From Mortierella alpina (taxonomy: Eukaryota; Mortierellomycota; Mortierellomycetes; Mortierellales; Mortierellaceae), in contig JANATF010000012.1 in the NCBI GenBank assembly GCA_029449245.1, positions 496,001-560,000 of the forward strand: a DNA stretch of 64,000 nt. Reading direction: 5' to 3'. Below the pieces are notes generated by a model. It did not search any database. It saw only the letters and a program-made list of their open reading frames with translations, and was not told where the DNA came from. The position numbers and the translations under genes were made by a program. Shown one piece after another: positions 13,083 through 25,424 of this stretch (the stretch's first letter is position 1; each line of letters begins with the position of its first letter).

Positions 13083-14055
13083 ATGGCCAGCACGCCATCC
13101 ACTCACTTCAACACCGTCCCCGATGACTCGCAGACAGGAGAGTGCACTGTGGACAGCTCGCAGCGTCAAGGAAGGTTCCAGCGCCGACCACGATTCTTGC
13201 GCGCAATCACCTCCCCTATGCCTTCACTGAGAGACTCGACTCTTGCCACCGAAACATCTGGAGCTGCAGCTGCAGCCTCGTTAGGCCTACAGGCTTCCAT
13301 GGACCACGCCTCTCCCCTGTCAGCTGCAATCACAACGCCGTCAACGGCAACAGTAGCATCGCGGACTTCGGGAACATCAACAACGACGACTTCTACACTC
13401 GGTTCACCTCCAGAACAGACAGCGTCACCCAGACCCTCCCGTCCCCAGCTCCACCCTGTACAAAGTGATCAGTTGAAAAACGAGGCACAGCTTCGGTCGT
13501 TCTCCACTTCGTCTGTCTTGCCCTCTTACCTCCCCTCAGCATCCACTACCCCCGGCTCGTCAAGGAACACCATCACCGAAACCTTGAAGGAACATCGATG
13601 GTCCAAAGGCCTCAAGCTTAACTGGATGCCAAGCTTTAGTGGAAGCAGCAATCGAGCCAGCTCTGGACCAGACAATGTTACTACAGCATCGTCATCATCT
13701 GTATCGTCCTCGTCTTCAAGGTACGGAAAGCTTTTATCTATCACATTGTGTATTCATTTTATATTCCGTTGGATAGTTCTATCTGCCCAACAAAAAAAAA
13801 AACAAAAAATCCAGGGTCCAATGTCTTTTAGTTTCCCCAGTTCCATGCAGCCATGGTATTCGGTGCCTGGTTGGTTCTCTTTATTACTCCTTCCCGACGT
13901 TACAGCCTGTGGTCTCCTTTTTTTATACATCGGGGAGGTTTTTTTTCGCCCGGCTCCTGTCCCTTTACCGCACTACACATACAAGCTGCGCTCTTTTTCA
14001 CTTATGGATTCGCACATAGAGAACGCACGCGGTCTTGCTTTCTGTCGCTCTACAG

Positions 14056-14095
<40 letters not shown>

Positions 14096-17000
14096 GCCTT
14101 TTACTCAGCAGAAATATGTGTGCTTGTATTTCGTGGAGACTGATCAAAAAGAAAGCGGTGGGTGGGACAAGAGTGATGTGTGGAATCCCATTGGTGTGAT
14201 TTTTTTTTTGCGTGTCCGTTGTCTCAGTGCCAGCGTGCGTACACTCTCAGGACACTCGCATGGTTGGTATTCTGTCTTCTCGCTTCCTTCATCTCCTACG
14301 CAGCTTTGCAGCGCCGCTTTAGGTCCACCACATACATACTCCTTCACCTTTCACCCCCCTCCCCCCCTCCCGCACTCTCTCCCTTCAACCTCATACACCC
14401 TGCCGAGTCGCCACCAAAGGCACAGCTCGCTGAACACAATTCTCACTTGCATAAAAAAAGGGAGATCCATTCCACACCACAAACAACCCTAAATCTTAAA
14501 ACGTAAAAAGAACGAGGCTTCCCAGTCTTGAAATGCCTTCAATGTTCTGTCCTTCAACACCTTTTCTTCCTTTATCCGTTCTTGCTCGTGCTTCCTTCTC
14601 CTGGTCGAGGCACGTCCCTCCTCCACAGTTTGGAATCTCAAGATACACCTCTATGGCGGGATAAAGAGGAGGCGAAATGTGCATCCTTTTGTTTTGTGTG
14701 GACGGGACACCCAGTGCATGGGGCAAGAACACCGGGAAGCGGCTGTTTTAGGGTTCATCCGGTTCAAAAATACAACAGTCAATGGTTTTGTTGATCTGAG
14801 GATCTGTGGCAACACCAGCTTCAAGGAAACGCATTGCGGAGCATAAGCAACTGACGGACGTTAACCACAATGGCCGCAGAAGGCGGTTGAGCAAAGGTCC
14901 TTCCTGCATTTTATCCGAGAGGAAGAAGGCTGAAAGAGAAGGGACAGGAAGAGGAGGAGCAGAACAGAAAGCAAGGAGATTGCCTCGTCTCTGACCAGTG
15001 AATTCAGGAGAAGTCGAGTTGCTCCAGTCGCACGGCCTGTGTGTGCATATGCACGAATCGGGGTTTATTGTAGCCGCAGTTGTGTGCGTGTTTGTGTGTG
15101 TGTGTGGATGCACATATATTTACAATTTGCATACACAGCACATCGAGGAAAAAAGGAGTAAAGAGGAAAGCAGGCACGGTTGACTGTCCCAGATCGCAGG
15201 CCGTTCGGGAGTGTGCTCCCGCACCTCAATTTCCTTGGGACAACTTCTGGTTCCCCACCCCCTCTCGAGTGTTCTTTCCACAATCTGTGCTTTTTTCATG
15301 CAAACCAAACACTGCGATAGTACTTCTAGTAATTGTTATCCATACCCCCATGGCTATCAGACTGGCGAAAGTAAGGGGGGATTATGCTGTGTCCTAATCT
15401 GAATCAACAATGTTCCGTCCTGTCTGCCTAGGTCTGCGGCCTCGCATCAAAAATCTATTCAAAGACGCAAGTCCGAGGGAACTGGACTCCGGATATCTCG
15501 AGCAGATCAGAGCGTCGAGTCGTCCATTGGAAGCCCTAGTGTTGGCTTAGCGCCTGTCTCCATATCAGGAAAGTCTTATACTCGCGGAGGAAGGACAGGG
15601 GTAGAAACAAGCGTCGATCAACTCAAGGTCAGCGAGTCCTCGTCAAGGACTCGCCGGATATCTGATTCTGGGCTCAACATATCGTCGTCTCGATTGTCGG
15701 GTGCAGGACTGGCCGAGAGGCTATCTGGATTTGCACAGACTGTTCGCGGACTTAGTCGCTCACCCTTTACTGGCACAAATACCAACAACCACCACCACAA
15801 CAACAATAACAACAGCAATTCCACCATGAACTCCACCTCTTCGTCATGTTCAACACCAACAACCCCAGGATTTTCCCCACAATGCTCCTTTGACCTTCGA
15901 GCCCCAAGTGACCAGAGGCACCATTCGCGTACGGTGTCGAGTCAGCAATTAGAAGACATGGGCTATGAGACTTGGGATGATTTTCTTTTTCACTACCGCC
16001 AAGGCCGCTTTCCAGCAGATCGCCCTCTTTCACCCCCTCGCATAGGACCACAATACCCGCCTGCACCATCCTACGTCCAGCCAACAGCAGCACCGTTTCA
16101 GTACATGGCAGCGCCACTTCCACCAAACGAGGAAAAGCGCCTGCGAGCGCTTTACAGCTTCCAGCTCTTGCAGTCAGGGATCGATCACAACTTTGAGCGC
16201 ATTGTTCAGTTGGTAGCGACAGTCATGGGTGTCAAGGGCTGCATGATATCTCTAGTGGATCACAATGTTGTGTCAGTGAAGGCGCCGTATGGTGCGCAGT
16301 TGGAGTGCCCTCGGCAGGACTCTATGTGTGCACACGTTGTCTTACGGGCGACAGAGGACCCGTTTGTCGTTCTTGACACAAAAGCCGATTGGCGTTTCCG
16401 AAACTTGCCTGCAGTGGTTCAGGAGCCCTACGTGCGATTCTATGCTGGAGCACCCTTGACGACCTCTGAAGGCCTGAATGTCGGTGCCCTCTGCCTCGTC
16501 GACAGCCAGCCACGAGAATCATTCTCGGAAAGGGAGAGGATGCTCCTGATTGATTTCGCAGCCGTCGTTATGAGGGAAATGGAGTTATGGAACGACCAGG
16601 TCCAACTTTGTATCAGGAACCGGATGATGAGGGACGTTACACGGTGGGTTCGGGGCTGCTTGGAGATTGCTCAGTCAGACGCAACCGCTGGCGATGAGGG
16701 TTCTGTAGACGAGACCAGGAGTAGAGGCGCACATCCATTGGATTCACTACACGGCTCAAGGTCAAGTCCTTCCAACCCTTCGTCCTCATCCACTGGAGCG
16801 CTCGCAGCCTCTTTCAACTCTGCAGTGGCTGATGAGCCGGCATTGATCTCACCCCCGATCGAGCCTGTGTTTCCAACTCCATCAGGGTCTCCTACCCTAC
16901 TCTCCCGCGCATTGGGGTCATCGCCTATCAATGCGCCTGCCAGTGCACGCATTGTCAGCGGCAATCCATTGCAAGATAAGGCTTTCCCAGAGGCCTGTAT

Positions 17001-20000
17001 GCTCATCCAAGCAACACTGAACGTTGATGCAGTGTACCTGGTTCAAGCCTCATCGAGCCAATCTGCCATTCCTCCTTCTGGATCTTCAATCGTTTGGAAT
17101 TACCTGGACGCTGCAGGACGTCGGAAAGGATCTGTTGGAATTGTGAAAGGGGGCCAGTCTATCAATGACGCCCCGAATACGACTTTGCTGTGCTTGGCCT
17201 CCTCACAAAAGTCGTCTGAGACAGCGCCTGTGTTGGACGAAAAAGTGCACCACACAAAGCGACAGGGCTCAGCCTGGGTTTGCACAGATGAAGGCTGCAG
17301 ACCTCATCGTCTCGGGGAGTCTTTATTGAGCGCAGTCGAGCCGGTTTGGGAGCGAGACCTACCTGTTATCAAGGAAATGCTCGGATACGTGCGACAGGAA
17401 ATTCCGACTCCACAGCCCCAGCCAGGACAGACGCGTTTGTTTACCTACTCGCTCGGGCAGGACGCATTCGAGAATGACTGGTCTGGCAACTCTGCCGGTG
17501 TGCCTTTATTCAACAATTCCAGTCGACGACGACTGCTATGCCACACGTTTCAAGGGACGTTGCCTGCCCTCTCGTCAGCTGCACACACACCATATCATTC
17601 TTGTGTGATAGTGCCCATCTTGGGTCCAACTATGGCCCATAGTACCCCCTCGACAGATGACGAACCTTGGGCCTATTTTATCATTCTTTCCGCGTCGCGC
17701 ACCAAGCAGTTTACCTTTCATGAGAGGATATATCTCAAGAACTTTGGCTCTTGTCTTGTCACCGAGGTTATGAAGCGCAGAGTGGAAGCGGCCGACAAGG
17801 CCAAAGGCATCTTTATCAGGAGGTATGGTGCAGTTCGATCTCATCGCTGTTGATAGTACTCATCACTGTTAAAAGTATTCACAACCTTACGCTATTTTCA
17901 TCGTTTAGCATTTCTCACGAACTCCGGACGCCGCTGCACATTATCCTTGGTATCTTGGAGCTGCTGTATGCAAACAAGGATGAGCCTTTGAGCGAAACGC
18001 AGCTTGCGATGGTGTACTCTGCAGAAGCCTCGGGGAAAAGTTTGATTGACACCATCAATAACATTATCGATCTGGCCAAGCTGGATCCCGACAACAATAT
18101 GGACGCTCAAAACATCCGCGGAGACCGAGCCTCGACGCCGTCCCCAGAGTCAGAAGAGCCCGCGATGGAGGAGATTGATATTCGTGAACTCTGCGAGCGT
18201 GTGGCAGAGTCCATGGCGAAGGCGTGCACTGACAAAAACTTGATCATGATTCCATCTTGGACAAAACCATCTCTTTCCTCACTGTCCTCATCCGTCCCCT
18301 CGTCTACACCCGTGTCCAACCCAACTCAGCCGAAGGGCATCCCTTCGCCCGAGGATTCTGTTAATGGTTACAACTCGTCAAGTGAGTCACAGGGCGGATT
18401 CACGTCGCGAAAGTTTCCTTCCGACCGAAAGCCCGTTCTTGAGCTGATGGTTGCCATGGACGAGCCCGAAAGGGATCCAGACCAGGACACGATGTGGAGC
18501 TTTGTCCTTGAGCTGAAAACCGTCACTCGCATTCTTACTCAGGTGAGCTGGTGTTCCACGTACATGTCATTTGCCGATATCGAGGACACGAACACTAGGC
18601 TGACTTATTTCCTCTCTCTCTCTCTCTGTCTTTTGTCTTTATCTTATGTGATCGAATGGAAACGAACAGCTTGTGGAGAACGCCATCAAGTTCACGACGA
18701 CAGGATTTGTCGAGATCTCAGCCATTGCATACAACAGTAGCCCTCTTCCGATGAAGCCGCCACATCCCGACGCGCGTGCTGTCCTATTTACTGTCCGTGA
18801 TACCGGAAAGGGCATCTCAGCAGAGTTTGTCCAATCTCACCTATTCAAAAGATTTTCACAAGAAGACCCGCTTCAGGTTGGAACAGGACTTGGAATGGCG
18901 CTTGTAAAGGAGCTGGTGAGAAAGTTGGGAGGATGGATGGAGGTCTGGAGTGAAGGTGTCGAAGGCAAGGGTTGTGTAGTCAAGGTGCTTCTCTGGGCGA
19001 GTCCCTCATCGCATCCTACAAAGTCGCTCAAGGACATCAGTGGACCGTGGCAAGAGATGTCATGCCGATTCTTTGCAGGCGAGCCCTCTCTTGGCTCGGA
19101 TCGGATCTTTAAGATTCTCGGTGAGCGCTTGATGGGGCAGCAGCTGTGCATGAATGTCGAGAGGGGCGATGAACACGACATAAGCCCAGAGGACATGCTC
19201 AAGGATCTCTCAGACCAGTCGCACTGCGATCTCTTGATCATTAACGATGACATCGTTCGACTCAAAGCCTATCTTGCATATTGGACCGAGCGCCACCAAT
19301 TGGCCAAGGAAGACGGCCTCGAGGATCTCGAGACTCCCACGCCGCTGATGATTCTCTCGGCTCCGCCTAACGTGAAGACTGTTCAAATGCTTGTGGACGA
19401 GTACTTGGAGACCCAGGTCGAAGGCAATGCTGCCGACCGTCCTGCGACCATCGTGATCATGAGCAAACCCATCGGGCCGCTTAAGTTGGTGCAGTGCCTT
19501 CGTGATTGCTTTACGCCCGCATTCTCATCCCGGGGTATGCAAACGCCTCAGGGCTCACCCCGTCTCATTCCGAGTCCCAACTCAACGAGGATCCCACCTA
19601 TGCATTTGATCCGATCCGCCACGGTACCTCACATTACCACCGCTACCGCCTCTCTGGGAGTGCATGATAATCGATTGCTCTCCGCAGGAAGTATGATCAA
19701 GCAGTCGTTTGTTTTCCCGATGAGGGCGTACGAAGCGGATCAGCGACAGTCCATGGTCCTTATCCCACCGCACTCGCCCGGGGGTCTTGTGATACCGCCC
19801 AGAATCCTTTCTGTGGGAACCAGCACTGCCACCACTCCTGAGCACGAAGCGTACCCCAATCAAGGTGTTGCGAGTTCTGCCAGCAGCTTAGAAGACCCCG
19901 ATCCATGTATACCGTCGCGTGCAGCGCTCCTGGCCACCAATGGCACCTCGGCCCTTGAAGAATTTCAGGCAAAAGTGGACTCGACCGCACCTAGACTTCG

Positions 20001-20736
20001 CCCGCAACGTTCGATCCGTCATTATCAGAGTCAGAAACAACTGCAGCACAATAAGGCCGTTGCGATTGCCGAGGGTCCAGTAATCGACTATGATCATCCT
20101 GACGGACCCTTGCCACGCGTCTTGATTGTCGAGGACAACATCACCAACCGCATGATACTGCGCACATTCCTGAAGAAGCGAGGTATCAGCGTTGTAGAGG
20201 CCGAGAACGGGAAACTGGGTGTGGAGCGGTTCCAGGAGGAAGTCTTGCGAAGAGAGGGACGCGCTGGATTCGAATTTGTCCTGATGGATTTGCAGATGCC
20301 CATCATGGACGGCAATATGGCCACAAAAAGGATCCGAGAGTTTGAACACGAGATGGTGAAGCAATTTGGGTTGGCATCGTCTGACACCGGTCCACTTGAT
20401 GCGGAGGGTGTTAGTTCAGAAACGTCGGCCGCATCTTCAGAAGGAAATGACACCAAGTACAGTGAGACTACTACATCGCTTGGACGTGGATACCGGCCAA
20501 CGACTATATTTGCGCTCACAGGTCTAGCCGCCGATGAAGACAAACGACTTGCATTTGAATGTGGTGTTGACGGCTACCTCACCAAACCAGTGAGCCTTAA
20601 GGTAAGTTGATATGATTGCTTGTGTGTTTCTCCAGTTGACCGAGGTGCTTTTGAATCTTGACGTCCGGAACACCCTTCTGACAACCGTATGCAATTTATT
20701 ATTTACTAGGAACTGGGATCTCTGCTCTTCAGCTAG
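13083..20736 (+). CDS. GAF-domain hybrid histidine kinase
   Basis: A two-component sensor with kinase and receiver in one chain, expected to pass phosphate to an Hpt protein. Exons 13083-13720, 15432-17822, 17909-18542, 18670-20601 and 20710-20736 join in frame to 1873 aa. The first ~440 residues are Ser/Thr-rich and disordered-looking. A GAF domain lies at about 450-600 (GCMISLVDHNVVSVKAPYG, SMCAHVVL, YAGAPL). The H-box SISHELRTPLH has its phospho-acceptor His near 1013. The N-box starts near 1222 (LVENAIKF), followed by DTGKGIS and GTGLGMALVKEL. A Ser/Pro-rich insert lies between H- and N-boxes. The receiver starts near 1702 (RVLIVEDN), with Asp near 1761 in LMDLQMPIMDG and Lys near 1860 in LTKPV. 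No membrane span is seen, so it is probably cytosolic. The first intron is 1711 nt; a start downstream of it cannot be excluded. The last exon encodes only eight residues. Confidence 0.93.
14050..14091 (+). repeat. (CT)n microsatellite in the first intron of the histidine kinase
   Basis: About 40 bp of pure CT on the sense strand, inside the 1.7-kb intron. A shorter CT run at about 18611-18628 lies in a later intron of the same gene. Confidence 0.9.
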
Positions 20737-21191
20737 TATTAAGGAAAGGCGCTTTCTGACCATCCCCTGAGCCTGGCATCCTCAACGTGTTCTCAGTTGA
20801 TTTTTTTAATTTTTTTTTTTTGCCCGCTTCTTTTTTTTTCATTCTTATTCGTTTTCCATATCGTTACGTTCTTCAATTGTATCCAAGTTACAACACAACT
20901 GTAAAGCTCCATCGTCCTTTCCTTTTCTTTTATTGTATCATCACTCACCATTAATATGTCTACCCTTTTCGACTCTCCCAGTGTCCCCTTTTCCTTTCCG
21001 TTCCTTTCCTTCCTTTTTTTCTCTTTTTTTTTTTGGTCCTTTTTTTCTTTTTTCTTTTTTTTCTTCTGAAAACGATTGATAGCGACTCGCGAATAAAAAA
21101 AAAGTCTTCAGCAGGTGAAATTACTGAATCTCTGGCCGTCGACATCAATAAAGCAACAAAGCAGCATGAAAACTACAGTGGTATCTGAACA
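20737..21191. other. Convergent 3' region of kinase and Sel1 gene
   Basis: Very T-rich (runs of T at 20806-20840 and 21005-21062), with AATAAA-like elements near 21092 and 21145. It holds the two facing 3' untranslated regions. No gene seen. Confidence 0.6.
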
Positions 21192-22038
21192 TCACGACTG
21201 CAAAGTCGTGGCAGGGGAAGGCGTGATGGTCGAACGATGAGAGCCTCCACTCCATAAACTCCATCGCGCCTTCTTCTTCTCAACCGTCCCCATCAACCCT
21301 GTTCCTTGTTTTCCCTCTGTTATCAAAGATGCTGGTGTGGAGGACACGACCAGCGGCGAGGGTGATGTAGGAGAGAATTCTGTCGAAGCCCTGAACGAAC
21401 GTGAGGACATGCTGGATGTCGGCGACCTCAAGTCGTCCACAGAGGACTTCGCAGAGGAAGTGGTTGTTGTTGGTATGGACGATGGGCTCCCTGAGGGCCA
21501 CTGCAGTGTCGTGCCTGTGCTCGTAGCTGCTGGTGCGGACGCCAATCCCGACGCGATCGTTGAGACAGAGTAATTATTTGGACTTGGAACGGCTGGCGAA
21601 TTGGGTGCAGCAGACGGTTGGGTTTTGGTTTTTTTCTTGGAGGACGACGGTGAATTACACGACGATGTTGGCGATGATGACGATGATGAAGCTGTGGCGG
21701 TGCCTGCTCCTTGAAACATGGCAGTGTTGATGGCAAAGGCGAATTTGGACCGAGGATCTTGACCCTTTTTGCCCGTCGTGGCTCCTGCTCCAACCGCTAA
21801 GGCGGCCGCGTTCTCGGCAGCACAGTACATATCATATTTGGGCTTCCAGATCCAAGAGTTGCCGAGCTGAGAGGCACCCTGAGCGGCGGCCATGCGGTAG
21901 TATTTTGCAGACTGGTACATGTCCTTGTCCGTGCCAATGCCCTCATAGTAGCACATCGCGGTCTCATTCTGTGAATCTGGATCTCCCTAAAGGTGTGTAG
22001 TAGATTGAGAGAGAGGGCGAGAGAGGGCGAAAGAGGGC

Positions 22039-22120
<82 letters not shown>

Positions 22121-23446
22121 GGCTGGGTGAGTGAATGAATGATGCGAGATACGGATTATTCACTCTCATCCGCATGTTTGCAGCTTGCGCCTTACCAAAT
22201 CGGCCGCAATTTTGAAGTACGTGAACGCGACAGACTTGTCCTTGGTCACGCCCCATCCTTTAAGAAAGGACATTCCAAGCTCATACAACGCCATGACGAG
22301 TTCCTTTCGCGCTGTGATCATGGCCGCCGTCCTGTCCATGCTCCCCATCCGTCGTAGCGTCTGCTGTGTCGGATTACAGTTGCTCTTCTGATTCGAAACT
22401 TGCTGCTGATCTTGCTGTTTGAGCCTGTCAGTGGAAGAGGAGGGTGCTGAAGCGGTTGTGGCTGTCGAGGGAGTCGAGAGTGAGATCGTAGGCTGTACAG
22501 GGCCTAGTTCGTTGAGCTCCCCCATGGCATACTCTGCAGCCCTCTGAAGAAACAGAAGTGCCTCTGTCGGATTTGGTTTACATCCCTATCAAGTCAGCGC
22601 ATATGCTGTTAGATCTCTGTTCTGACTGGAAGGTATTATAAGGGGTTGAAATATGTTGCTTACCCATCCATGCCTGAGAGAAAGACCGTACATCAACTGA
22701 CCCAAAGGATTTTCGGACTGAGCCGCCAACCAAAAGTGATGTGTTGCTTCCTCAAGCTGATTGTTCTCATGAAGCTCAATGGCTTTCTGAATGTTGGCGT
22801 CCGCATCAGCCTCGCGTTGTTGTGCAGGTGTTAGGATGCGAGGCGCTGGTGGTTGCAACAGTCGAGATTCCTTAATGTTCGCTTGTTGGCTATGCACGGA
22901 GGTCGGCTGCTGTTTTTTGGGTTCTAGTTGTTCCGTCGTAGCGGGTTGACAGTCCATATTATCAAACGATATAGCTTTTTTGTTCTGTCCGTTCGAACGA
23001 ATGGTTGCGGTGATAGTTGTGGTAGTGACAGAGTTCTTGGTGGTATTATTGGATGCCGAAAGCGAGGGTGCTATCGTCGGAGGTGGATGTTCCTGCTCCT
23101 GTCGACACTGATCCATGCTGGCTTTGATTGTTCGATCTTGCTCCTCCGAGATCAAAAGATCCTCGACTGTGACCTGGATCAGATCCGAGCCTGTGCTGGG
23201 GTTGCTGGCTCGGAAGTGTCCTCTTGCCACGTTGTCGTCGATGTCGTCCCAAGAAAACATTTTCGATCCTGAGATACCCGCTGTAGATGTCATCTCATTT
23301 GTGCTAGATCCTAGAACTGCTTGTTCTCCTTCCTCGTCTTCATAGTCCAAGACCCCACTGGTCAGATTGGTCGGGTAAGCAAACTCTTCGTTGTCCATAG
23401 GGCTAAACAGTACATTAAGTGCCGAGAATGCGAAATTAGAGAACAT
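21192..23446 (-). CDS. Sel1-repeat protein of the Dsf2 / Nif1 type
   Basis: Exons 23446-22664, 22585-22196 and 21986-21192 join in phase 0 to 655 aa. The N-terminal half is low complexity (Thr, Gln, Ser). Sel1-like (TPR-related) repeats span roughly residues 215-440: [59 protein letters not shown] and [19 protein letters not shown]. They end in [11 protein letters not shown], a segment I associate with budding yeast Dsf2 and fission yeast Nif1, a mitotic inhibitor. The C-terminal 200 residues are Ser/Thr/Pro-rich. Such proteins are scaffolds near cell-cycle or polarity kinases; a role here is inferred. Its second intron (21987-22195) carries a long GA/CT microsatellite. ATG at 23446 is the first in frame. 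Confidence 0.8.
22009..22120 (+). repeat. (GA)n microsatellite in an intron of the Sel1-repeat gene
   Basis: About 110 bp of GAGAGA with occasional GGGCGA and GGGA interruptions. It reads as CT on the sense strand of the gene (-), within its second intron. Confidence 0.9.
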
Positions 23447-24925
23447 CTCAGGTCCTGTCGAGGTGAACGGAGGGTGCTTTTAAAGTTTGCGTAGTCCGCA
23501 GAGGATATCCCAACGCGTGGTTACAAATGAGCACACTTTGGCATGTGTACTTTTCTTTTGTTTCGCTTGTCGACATACCTTTGTTCCTCATCATGCTTCA
23601 CGCCAGTGGTGCTTTGGCCTTCGGAGGACGTAGATGTGGGGGAGTCCATATCTCCAGAGTCGATAATCGTCGTGAACTCGACCGCTACAGAAGGTACTAT
23701 TGCCACATGCAGGTCCAGGGTATTGACCTGAATGTTCATGCGCAAAGTGGGGGTGAGTGCCGGATCTCAGTCGCCAAGACAGAGGATATCTTGTAAGCGA
23801 AAAGAAGCAGAAGCTCTGTGTGTTCAGAGAGTGTGGTGGTTAGCGAGGGGAGAGAATGTCGAATGCGGAATGTGCGTTGGAGGAAGGGGAATGACAAGTG
23901 AATCCCGTAATACGGTCTGGTATGGCGGGTGCCTGGATAGTGCGAAATGCAACTTGCGTCAACAGGAGGCCGAGTGCAGAGTGAGAGGAGCGGCGCAAAG
24001 GAGGAAAGTGAAGGAGTTGGAGGGAGTGAAGAAAAGAAGTGTGAAGTGTGAAGTGTGAAGTGCCTGTCTCTCTGTCACTACTATTCCTGGTAAAGAGCAC
24101 TGGCTGAACGATCGGCCGCTCGTGCCAGGCATGGGAACCCCTATTCTTGACATGTTGTGCTCTGTTGTGTCGCCAATGTTGTGTAAAAAGGCCATCTGCC
24201 ACCCCCTGTCTATCCCCAGCTGATAGGTCCGAATGACTCGTTTGGCTTCTGTCTCTTCTTTCTCATTTTTGCACTCTTGCACTCTTGCTGCTCGTGTGCA
24301 GTATGAGACTAAGATACCACGAGATACCATGAGCCGTTGCCGGCCGCATTGAGCAAGGTATGGTACTCTGTCCAGTGATGCCGCATCATTAGCGGTTTTT
24401 TTACTCTCGAGCTGAGAACTAAAGAGAACAGAAAGAAAAGTGAATATAGCAAGATCTCTTTGCGCAGTGCTGTGCAGCCCCAGCAGAGGGAGTTCTGTTG
24501 AGTCGAGGGACGCACGGTTCGGAGGATAAGCGTGTGGCGTGTCCTCCGCGTGCGAGAGAGCTGCATAATGAGAAAGTACACATCTCCAATAAACCGGGCG
24601 GACGCTATGTACAGTACTGTACAGACAGGCAGTGATGACAATATGTTGAGAGCAGCAGGAGAGCACAATCAAACGCCTCCTCTTCCCGCAGCGGCCAAGG
24701 CAATGGCTCACCAGCGGGTGGACAAATATTTCATTCCACCCACAGAGCACCCTGCCAGCAAGAAAACGAAGAGTGCGCCATGCACCAATCACAGCTCAGG
24801 GCCACCAGCGAAGCAACCATGGGCACACAACTATCCTCTCATTTGCACCCACTTCCGCACACAGCGCACACATCTCCCACTATCTCACTTTTTCACACTC
24901 GATATCTCGCACTCTCTCACCTTTA

Positions 24926-24928
<3 letters not shown>

Positions 24929-25000
<72 letters not shown>
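24929..25000 (+). repeat. (CT)n microsatellite
   Basis: About 70 bp of CT with a single GT interruption near the end. It lies some 430 bp upstream of the start codon of the 913-aa orphan, on its sense strand. Confidence 0.92.
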
Positions 25001-25002
<2 letters not shown>

Positions 25003-25125
25003 TTCGTGCACTCACCTCTTGACCTTTTTTCCTCTCCACCGTTGTCCACTCGCCCATTGTCCGTCTGTCCGTCTGTCCTCGGCCCCACACGCCCCCTCCA
25101 CCCATTGTGTCTTCTGTTCCTTACC

Positions 25126-25170
25126 CTCCTGCTCTCCTGCTCTCCTGCTCTCCTGCTCTCCTGCTCTCCT
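25126..25170 (+). repeat. Tandem octamer (CTCTCCTG)n
   Basis: Five consecutive copies of an 8-bp pyrimidine-rich unit, in the probable leader of the 913-aa orphan gene. Confidence 0.85.
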
Positions 25171-25424
25171 TCCACCACGCCCTTTTTCCCATTGTTTCTG
25201 CGTTGTGTTGGACCCCCTTCCAGCACACACGCAACCCAAAACGCTTCGTCTGTCCCTGTGTTCCAAAGGTGTGTCCAGCTCCTTTTCGTCTCTCGCTTTT
25301 TTCCTCGTTCTTCTCAGTCGCTTATCCCACCATCTCCGTCAAGGACACCATCAAACACCCACAAAGAAAGAAGCAATCAAAATTTCCAGCGCATTCAGTC
25401 CCCCCATCATCGTCCCTTGCTGGA

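Larger units (their letters stand above)
23447..25424. other. Gene-free 2.0-kb divergent upstream region
   Basis: Lies between the Sel1 gene (-) and the 913-aa orphan (+). It contains three copies of a GTGTGAA heptamer near 24038-24058. A pure CT tract of about 70 bp lies at 24929-25000, and the CTCTCCTG octamer array at 25126-25170. No supported coding region. Confidence 0.6.

Noticed and set aside
14748-15113. 121-aa minus-strand open frame inside the kinase intron
   Set aside because: His/Thr start comes from the GT repeat; no motif or splice context.
23959-24792. 277-aa minus-strand open frame
   Set aside because: No family resemblance, mixed composition, overlaps the divergent upstream region. 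Likely chance.
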